From Bradyrhizobium sp. 139 (GTDB lineage: Bacteria; Pseudomonadota; Alphaproteobacteria; Rhizobiales; Xanthobacteraceae): a DNA stretch of 35,095 nt. This document shows, piece by piece, positions 30,336-35,095 of the stretch (position 1 is its first letter; every line of letters starts with the position of its first letter). The notes below the pieces were generated by a model, which worked only from the letters and a program-made list of their open reading frames with translations, did no database searches and was not told where the DNA came from. A program made the translations under genes and the position numbers. The stretch lies in the NCBI RefSeq assembly GCF_023074175.1, contig NZ_JADPKS010000117.1, positions 1 through 35,095 on the forward strand, given 5' to 3'.

Positions 30336-31397
30336 TCAGCGCGACGCCACGAGCGGCCACAATTCGTCGGCGCCGCGGTTTGCGACGAGCTTGCCGAGCT
30401 CGACGGCCCAGTGGCTCTCCGAACCGAAGTCGTCGCGCCAGGCCAGCGCCCGCAGCGAATAGCGGTGCAGGATGTGCTCCACGGTAAAGCCGATCGCGCC
30501 GTGGACCTGATGCGCGATAGCGCCACCTTTTTCCGCGGCTTCCGCGCAGCGGATCTTTGCCGAGGTGGCTTCGAGGTAGACCTCGTCGTTGAACGAGCTT
30601 GCGTTTGCGATGGCGTCGGCCGCGGATGTCGCGGCCGCGAGCGCCGCGGCGGATTCGCCGGCAAGGCGTGCGAGATTGTGCTGCACCGCCTGGAATTTCG
30701 AGATCTTCTTCTCGAAGGCGACGCGTTCGTTGGAATAGCGCACGGAGATGTCGAGCATCGCCTCCAGCGCCCCGGCAATCTGAAGGCTGCGCGCGACGCC
30801 GCCCATCAGCATCAGAGTGGTCTGGTCAAAGCCCTTCGCTGGCTTGACGGTGACGGGCTGGACCTTGTCGAGCGTCACGGTGTCGCTGTGGTCGTAGCCG
30901 ACGTTGAGACCGGCTTCGATCCGGCCCTTGCTCGCATCGATCAAGGCAATCGAGACGCCATCCTTGCCGTGCGCCAGCACCGCAAAATGCTTCGCCGCCT
31001 TGGCAAAGGGCACGCCGCGGGCGCGGCCGGAGAGCGCGCCGTCGGCATCAAGCGTGATGCGATCCTTCGGGCCCGCCGGCAGCACCGTCATCTCGCCTTC
31101 GGGTGAGGAAATCCTGGCCTGCGCCAGCAGCCAGCCCGCCAGCATGGTCTCGGCCAGGGGAACCGCGACGGCGAAGCGGCCGGCGGCGTTGAGCAGCGCA
31201 AAACCGTCGGCAAGGCTCGCGCCGGAGCCGCCGAGATCGTCAGGCACCCAGGACAACGGCAGGCCGGCTTCGCTCAGCGCCTGCCACAGCGGCGCCTGCC
31301 ACGAATCCTTCTTGGCGTTGTTGACGGTCTGCGGATCGGCGAGATCGGCGAAGATTTTCTCCGCGGTCTCGACGACGATATTGTCACTCTCCGCCAC
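30336..31397 (-). CDS. Acyl-CoA dehydrogenase-like, smaller subunit of a likely heteromeric pair
   Basis: 353 residues from GTG 31397. The N-terminus (VETAEKIFADLADPQTVNN ...) and the middle VPDDLGGSGASLADGFALLNAAG, then GGVARSLQIAGALEAMLDISVRYSNERVAFEKKISKFQAVQHNLA, are ACAD-like. The flavin-contact motif of the middle domain (the SEPNSGSD type) is absent and the domain is shortened, as in the non-catalytic or FAD-sharing subunits of heteromeric ACADs. Its C-terminal HQVHGAIGFTVEHILHRYSLRAL retains the family motif. It is the first gene of the minus-strand set. A separate enzymatic activity of this subunit is doubtful. Confidence 0.88.
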   Translation of the reverse strand: MAESDNIVVETAEKIFADLADPQTVNNAKKDSWQAPLWQALSEAGLPLSWVPDDLGGSGASLADGFALLNAAGRFAVAVPLAETMLAGWLLAQARISSPEGEMTVLPAGPKDRITLDADGALSGRARGVPFAKAAKHFAVLAHGKDGVSIALIDASKGRIEAGLNVGYDHSDTVTLDKVQPVTVKPAKGFDQTTLMLMGGVARSLQIAGALEAMLDISVRYSNERVAFEKKISKFQAVQHNLARLAGESAAALAAATSAADAIANASSFNDEVYLEATSAKIRCAEAAEKGGAIAHQVHGAIGFTVEHILHRYSLRALAWRDDFGSESHWAVELGKLVANRGADELWPLVASR

Positions 31398-31568
31398 AGC
31401 GTTCCCCGTGTTTTGCCATTGGCGCGTTCCGCCCGGTCGGTGCGGCGCGCGGCCTCTTCTTGCGCCCGATGATCCGAAAAAGCCATGGCCCTGACAAGCG
31501 TTGATCGCAGGCCCATCTGCGGCACCGGCATGGGGGCAAGAACCGATCTGGACTAATTCCGCTTAGCG

Positions 31569-31601
31569 GAGTTTGCTCGATTTGCAGGGCGCGGCAAACT
31601 C
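31569..31601. promoter_or_regulatory. Possible operator in the ACAD/SDR divergent gap
   Basis: Inverted arms GAGTTTGC (31569-31576) and GCAAACTC (31594-31601), 17 bases apart, lie 45 bp upstream of the SDR start. It is weak support for a regulator binding site or a hairpin in the leader. Confidence 0.3.
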
Positions 31602-31645
31602 GCTAAACAAGGCGCCGATATTCAATCAAGGGGAAGGAAATCCGG

Positions 31646-32431
31646 ATGGCAAAAGACGTCTTGTGCGCAATCGTGACGGGGTCGGCATCCGGACTTGGTG
31701 CGGCGACCGCGGAAATTCTCGCGCGGAGCGGGGCGCGGCTCGTCATCAACTATTCCTCGAGCCAGAAGGAAGCCGAAGCCACGGCCGAACTCTGCCGCAA
31801 GGCCGGCGCGGCGGAGGTGCTGGTCGCTCAGGGTGACGTCTCGAAGGATGACGATTGCCGCAAGATTGTCGCGGCGGCAGCCGGCTGGGGCCGGCTCGAC
31901 GTGCTCGTCAACAACGCCGGCACCACCAAGCATGTTGCCCATGGCGATCTCGACGGATTGTCGGCTGAAGATTTCCAGCGCCTCTACGGCGTCAACACCA
32001 TCGGCCCGTTCCAGATGGTGCGCGCGGCGCGCAGCCTGCTGGAGGCCGGCGCGAAGGCCTCGGAGCGGCCGTCCGCCGTGGTCAACATATCTTCGGTTGC
32101 GGGCATCAGCGGCGTCGGCTCGTCGATCGCCTATGCCGCGAGCAAGGGCGCGCTCAACACCATGACGTTGTCGCTGTCGCGCGCGCTGGCGCCGCTGATC
32201 CGCGTCAACACGGTATGTCCCGGCTATATCGACACGCCCTGGTTCACCAAGGGCCGTGGCGAGGCCGGCGCAAAGCAGGTGCGCGACAGCGTGGTGGCGA
32301 AGGTGCCGCTCAAGGTCGCCTCAACCGCGGTCGACATCGCGCAGCTGGTTTGCTTCCTGGCGATGCCGGCCTCCAGCAACATGACCGGCGAGGTCGTGCG
32401 CATGGATGCGGGGATGCATTTGGTGACGTGA
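31646..32431 (+). CDS. Short-chain dehydrogenase/reductase (SDR)
   Basis: 261 residues, classical SDR. The cofactor motif TGSASGLG (about 11-18), NNAG (about 89-92), catalytic Ser in VVNISSVAG and Tyr-Lys in YAASKGAL are all present; PGYIDTPW follows. The VINYSS segment at the end of beta-2 suggests NADP preference, which is an inference. It is a likely 3-hydroxyacyl-CoA or alcohol dehydrogenase for the CoA pathway encoded around it. ATG 31646 has GGGGAAGGA upstream. It diverges from the acyl-CoA dehydrogenase pair. Confidence 0.92.
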   Translation: MAKDVLCAIVTGSASGLGAATAEILARSGARLVINYSSSQKEAEATAELCRKAGAAEVLVAQGDVSKDDDCRKIVAAAAGWGRLDVLVNNAGTTKHVAHGDLDGLSAEDFQRLYGVNTIGPFQMVRAARSLLEAGAKASERPSAVVNISSVAGISGVGSSIAYAASKGALNTMTLSLSRALAPLIRVNTVCPGYIDTPWFTKGRGEAGAKQVRDSVVAKVPLKVASTAVDIAQLVCFLAMPASSNMTGEVVRMDAGMHLVT

Positions 32432-32454
32432 TTGCGCGGCACGCTCTCTCCACG

Positions 32455-32536
32455 TCATGGCCGGGCTTGCCCGGCCATCCACGTGTTACCTCGCGGATAG
32501 AAGAACGTGGATGCCCGGGACAGTCCCGGGCATGAC
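32455..32536. repeat. Intergenic inverted repeat (GTCATGGCCGGGCTTGCCCGG type)
   Basis: The outer arms GTCATGGCCGGGC and GCCCGGGCATGAC pair imperfectly, with inner CATCCACGT / ACGTGGATG. It sits between the convergent SDR and GlsB-type genes. Confidence 0.7.
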
Positions 32537-32578
32537 GATTGAGGAGGCAGTGTGCCTTTCCCTCGACGGCTTACGCCG

Positions 32579-32851
32579 TCACCCCTTGATCACGCCGCTC
32601 GCGACCAGGCGGTGCCAGATGAACAGCACCACCACCGCGCCGATCGTGGCCATGATGAAGCCGGCGCCCTGGTCGGGACTGTAGTGCCCGATCGCCTGGC
32701 CGACGAAGGTCGCCAGGAACGCGCCGACGATGCCAAGGATGGTGGTGAGGATGAAGCCGCTCGGGTTGTTCGGTCCGGGCGCCAGCCAGCGCGCGATGAG
32801 GCCGGCGACGAAGCCGACGACGATGATCCACAACAGGCCGCCCATGCTCAT
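32579..32851 (-). CDS. GlsB/YeaQ/YmgE-family small membrane protein
   Basis: 90 residues with three short membrane segments (LLWIIVVGFVAGLIARWLA, GFILTTILGIVGAFLATFVG, and GFIMATIGAVVVLFIWHRLV), separated by Gly-rich turns: the transglycosylase-associated protein fold. The family is stress-associated, of unclear molecular function. ATG 32851 is preceded by AAGGAGAG, a strong site. It is followed on the same strand, upstream, by the YidB/DUF937 gene (gap about 42 bp), so they may be co-transcribed. Confidence 0.9.
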   Translation of the reverse strand: MSMGGLLWIIVVGFVAGLIARWLAPGPNNPSGFILTTILGIVGAFLATFVGQAIGHYSPDQGAGFIMATIGAVVVLFIWHRLVASGVIKG

Positions 32852-32893
32852 GTCAGTGCTCTCCTTCCCGAGAACGCGTAGATCAAACTTCGA

Positions 32894-33502
32894 TTAAATT
32901 CTGCCCGAGAGCTCGTTCTCGGTCGGCAGCCGTCCATCGGGCGTCAGATGGTCGATCACCTGCGGCAGGTACTGGCTGAGGCCGGAGAGCAGTTCGTCGC
33001 GTGACAGGCCGCTCTGGGCCGACAGGCTCTCGATCTGGTCGGCGCCGAGTGCGTTGGCGAGATCGCCGGGCGCGATCGGCTTGTTCTCGCCCTTGCCGAC
33101 CCAGGTATTCGCCGTCTCGCTCTGGCCGCCCTGCTGAAGCTGATTGAGGAGATCGCCGAGCCCGCCGCTGAGCACGGTACCCGCCGCGCCGCCTGCGAGC
33201 AGGCCGCCGAGGCCGCCCTTGAGCAGGTCACCGAGGCCGCCACCTCCGCCAAGTGCGCCACCGAGGCCACCGCCAGTGCCCGCATTTACCGGCGGGGGAA
33301 GGTGCGTCGGCGTCGGCGTCGGGGACGGCTGTGGCGCCGCGCCGGGCTGGCCTGCCGTCATATGCTTGAATGCCTTCCAGGCGAGCAGGCCGAGAAGCGC
33401 CATGGTCATGGGGGACATGCCGCCAGAGGATTGCTCAGAACTGGGCGTGCTCGGGCCGCGTGGGCCGTTCTGCATGCCGTTGAGGACGTCGAGTAGACCC
33501 AT
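32894..33502 (-). CDS. YidB/DUF937-family protein
   Basis: 202 residues from ATG 33502 with AAAGGAG upstream. A Gly-rich low-complexity centre (GGGLGGALGGGGGLGDLL, about 77-110) precedes the YidB-like C-terminal domain (NTWVGKGENKPIAPGDLANALG, then LSRDELLSGLSQYLPQVIDHLTPDG, about 137-197). A Pro/Thr-rich linker joins the N-terminal MGLLDVLNGM segment. Function is unknown in the family. The start is placed at 33502 rather than 33619 because the conserved opening MGLLDVLNG and the ribosome binding site lie there. Confidence 0.9.
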   Translation of the reverse strand: MGLLDVLNGMQNGPRGPSTPSSEQSSGGMSPMTMALLGLLAWKAFKHMTAGQPGAAPQPSPTPTPTHLPPPVNAGTGGGLGGALGGGGGLGDLLKGGLGGLLAGGAAGTVLSGGLGDLLNQLQQGGQSETANTWVGKGENKPIAPGDLANALGADQIESLSAQSGLSRDELLSGLSQYLPQVIDHLTPDGRLPTENELSGRI

Positions 33503-33648
33503 GGTGCTCTCCTTTGGCGTTCTCGTCGGCGAGTTCTCGCCGGTGACAGCCCCCAGGCAAAAACATATGGGGCTCTCATGACGGTTACAAGGCGAATGCG
33601 TCGCAACCGCAATGGGCACTCGACGTCACGTCTGCTATCGAAGGCCGG

Positions 33649-34671
33649 ATGTTAAGGGAGCAGGGTCAGGTGGTTACGGATCGACCGATCGTGGTGGCCG
33701 GCGCCGGCGCCATCGGCTGTTTTGTCGGAGGCCAGCTGGCGGCCTCAGGCCGCCGTGTCGCGCTGCTGGTGCGGCCGCGGGTGAAGACCGAGATCGAGCG
33801 GTTCGGCCTGCGCCTGACCGATTTCGACGGTTCCGAGCAGAAGCTTGGCGGAGGCCAGCTCGCGCTGTCGGAGGAGCCTTCGATCTTTCATAGCGCCGGC
33901 ATTGTGCTGGTCACGGTGAAGAGCGCCGACACGGCCGATGTCGCGGACCAGATCGCGCAACACGCGCCGCAGGATGCCGTCGTCGTCTCCTTGCAGAACG
34001 GTGTCGGCAATGTCGCGGTCCTGCGCGACCATCTCGCTGGTCGGCGCGTGCTTGCCGGCATGGTGCCGTTCAACGTGATCGCGATGGGCGAGGGCCGTTT
34101 CCATCGCTCGACGTCCGGCGACATTCATGTCGGCGAAGACGAGGCGAACACGGCTGCAGCGCTGTCGGTCCCCGGCCTCGCCATGCGCGCCAGCCGCGAC
34201 ATCGCCGGCGTGCAATGGGGCAAGCTGATCATCAATTTGAACAATGCGCTCAGCGCGCTGTCCGACATGCCGCTCGCCGCACAACTGGCGAACCGCGACT
34301 GGCGAAGATTGTTCGCCGACCAGATGGCGGAGGGCCTTGCTGCGCTGAAGGCCGCCGGCATCACGCCGGTGTCGGCGACGCCGATCCCGCCGAACTGGAC
34401 GCCGACATTGCTGAGATTGCCGGACATGATCTTCAACGCGATCCTGGGCCGCACGATGAAGATCGATCCCGAAGCGCGCTCCTCGATGTGGCAGGACCTG
34501 AAGCAGGGCCGCAAGACCGAGATCGACTATCTCCAGGGCGCGGTCATCGCGCTCGCCGAGCAGAACAAGGTCGACGTGCCGCTGATGCGCCGCATTGTTG
34601 CGCTGATCAAGCAGGCCGAGGCGGCAGGCAATGGTCCGCCGCGGCTGACGCCGCAGCAGATCCGCGGGTAG
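33649..34671 (+). CDS. panE: 2-dehydropantoate 2-reductase (ketopantoate reductase) family
   Basis: 340 residues from ATG 33649. The NADP-binding motif GAGAIGCFVGGQLAASG (about 18-34) is followed by SLQNGVGN (the conserved QNG), and the active-site Lys in GVQWGKLIINLNNALSAL. The C-terminal domain carries MWQDLKQGRKTEIDYLQGAV, the family signature (TEIDYLNG type). It would make pantoate for coenzyme A synthesis if a true PanE; paralogs with other substrates exist, so the symbol is tentative. A GTG at 33670 with AAGGGAG nine bases upstream is an alternative start that loses only seven residues before VTDRPIVVAGAG. It diverges from the YidB gene. Confidence 0.85.
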   Translation: MLREQGQVVTDRPIVVAGAGAIGCFVGGQLAASGRRVALLVRPRVKTEIERFGLRLTDFDGSEQKLGGGQLALSEEPSIFHSAGIVLVTVKSADTADVADQIAQHAPQDAVVVSLQNGVGNVAVLRDHLAGRRVLAGMVPFNVIAMGEGRFHRSTSGDIHVGEDEANTAAALSVPGLAMRASRDIAGVQWGKLIINLNNALSALSDMPLAAQLANRDWRRLFADQMAEGLAALKAAGITPVSATPIPPNWTPTLLRLPDMIFNAILGRTMKIDPEARSSMWQDLKQGRKTEIDYLQGAVIALAEQNKVDVPLMRRIVALIKQAEAAGNGPPRLTPQQIRG

Positions 34672-34696
34672 CGCTTGAGTGCGATGGAGAAACGCG

Positions 34697-34912
34697 ATGA
34701 GGCGTTATTTTGTGATCGGGCTGGCACTGGCCGCGCTCTGCGGTGCAGCTGCGCTCGCCTACGCGAGGCCGCCGACGGTCATGAACTCGCCCGGCTATGA
34801 CAGGCGATTGCAGGAGAGCAGGTCGCAATTGGGCAGTTCGCCGACGGCAACGGCGCCGGCGGATGCGCCGGTGGCCAAACCGAAGCGCAGCAAGAAGAAG
34901 CCGCCGAACTGA
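34697..34912 (+). CDS. Small exported Lys/Pro-rich protein, unknown function
   Basis: 71 residues from ATG 34697 with GGAGAAA upstream. A signal peptide (MRRYFVIGLALAALCGAAALAYA, cleavage near AYA-RP) is followed by a Pro/Ser/Ala-rich hydrophilic part and a basic C-terminus (KPKRSKKKPPN). No family was recognised. It is 25 bp after the ketopantoate reductase gene and probably co-transcribed. A start six codons upstream (ATG-like reading from 34679) is less likely. Confidence 0.7.
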   Translation: MRRYFVIGLALAALCGAAALAYARPPTVMNSPGYDRRLQESRSQLGSSPTATAPADAPVAKPKRSKKKPPN

Positions 34913-34926
34913 CGGTGCAGGATTTG

Positions 34927-35015
34927 TAGGGTAGGCAAAGCGAAGCGTGCCCACCATTTCTTCTTGCTCGGCGGTGGTGGGCACGGCACGCGAAACGCGC
35001 GCCTTTGCCCACCCT
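34927..35015. repeat. Intergenic inverted repeat (GTAGGGTGGGCAAAG type), copy 2
   Basis: The outer arms GTAGGGTAGGCAAAG and CTTTGCCCACCCTC, with inner CGTGCCCACCATT / GGTGGTGGGCACG, match the 22508-22599 element closely. After it, 35029-35069 carries an inverted GTAAGTC / GACTTAC pair, and a GGAGG occurs near 35075, with no gene start visible before the window ends. Confidence 0.7.
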
Positions 35016-35095
35016 CATATGGGGATTTGTAAGTCAAGCCTGTTCGATCTGTCCGGGTAAGGGACTTACGATAGGAGGGCGGCGCGCGGAGCCAT

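Noticed and set aside
28693..30462. Long plus-strand ORF (589 aa) opposite the crotonase and acyl-CoA dehydrogenase
   Set aside because: Shadow of the minus-strand genes; no recognisable domain.
35029..35095. Partial gene at the right edge
   Set aside because: A GGAGG near 35075 could be a ribosome binding site, but no start codon in a convincing context is visible before the end.

Overview
The window looks like chromosome of a Bradyrhizobium-type alphaproteobacterium. The basis is high GC, strong codon-position bias, a CarD with a long Lys/Ala/Pro-rich N-terminus, a RegSR/ActSR-type redox two-component pair, expanded Liv-type (HAAT) periplasmic binding proteins, and many intergenic palindromic repeats of the kind abundant in that genus. 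This is recognition by eye, not a database result. No tRNA, rRNA or CRISPR array was seen.

Layout. 1-91 is the 5' end of what appears to be a group II intron on the minus strand, abutting the intrinsic terminator of rpmB (L28, minus). 0.6-6.8 kb holds housekeeping genes on the plus strand: a DUF3108 envelope protein, a SUV3-like RNA helicase with a disordered tail, a small S4 RNA-binding protein that appears to start at ACG, and a 7Fe ferredoxin (fdxA). 6.8-8.05 kb is carD with a clear promoter and terminator. 8.1-13.95 kb is an accessory catabolic island: a LysR regulator with two HTH domains, divergent from a ferredoxin-reductase, a VanA-like Rieske oxygenase, a lone Liv-type binding protein and a core MetE-like methyltransferase.

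14.0-21.0 kb (minus strand) is a compact run cyoA-cyoB-cyoC-cyoD-SURF1-regS-regR: a cytochrome bo-type ubiquinol oxidase, its assembly factor, and a quinone/redox-responsive kinase and regulator, ordered as one operon. A perfect 11-1-11 inverted repeat lies between cyoA and a divergent MFS transporter. 22.6-24.9 kb carries an M48 lipoprotein metalloprotease and a secreted nuclease-like protein, both minus strand.

25.2-32.4 kb is a second catabolic island: a second lone Liv-type binding protein, a crotonase and a VOC protein (plus strand), then a minus-strand acyl-CoA dehydrogenase pair plus another crotonase, and a divergent SDR. This resembles a CoA-thioester (beta-oxidation-like) pathway of unknown substrate. 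32.5-35.1 kb holds a GlsB/YeaQ-type membrane protein, a YidB/DUF937 protein, a ketopantoate reductase-family enzyme and a small exported Lys-rich protein.

The most notable points are the terminator-associated group II intron end, the ACG start, the double-HTH LysR with its Rieske/MetE-like cluster, the regSR genes placed behind their likely quinol oxidase, and the operator-like palindrome upstream of cyoA.
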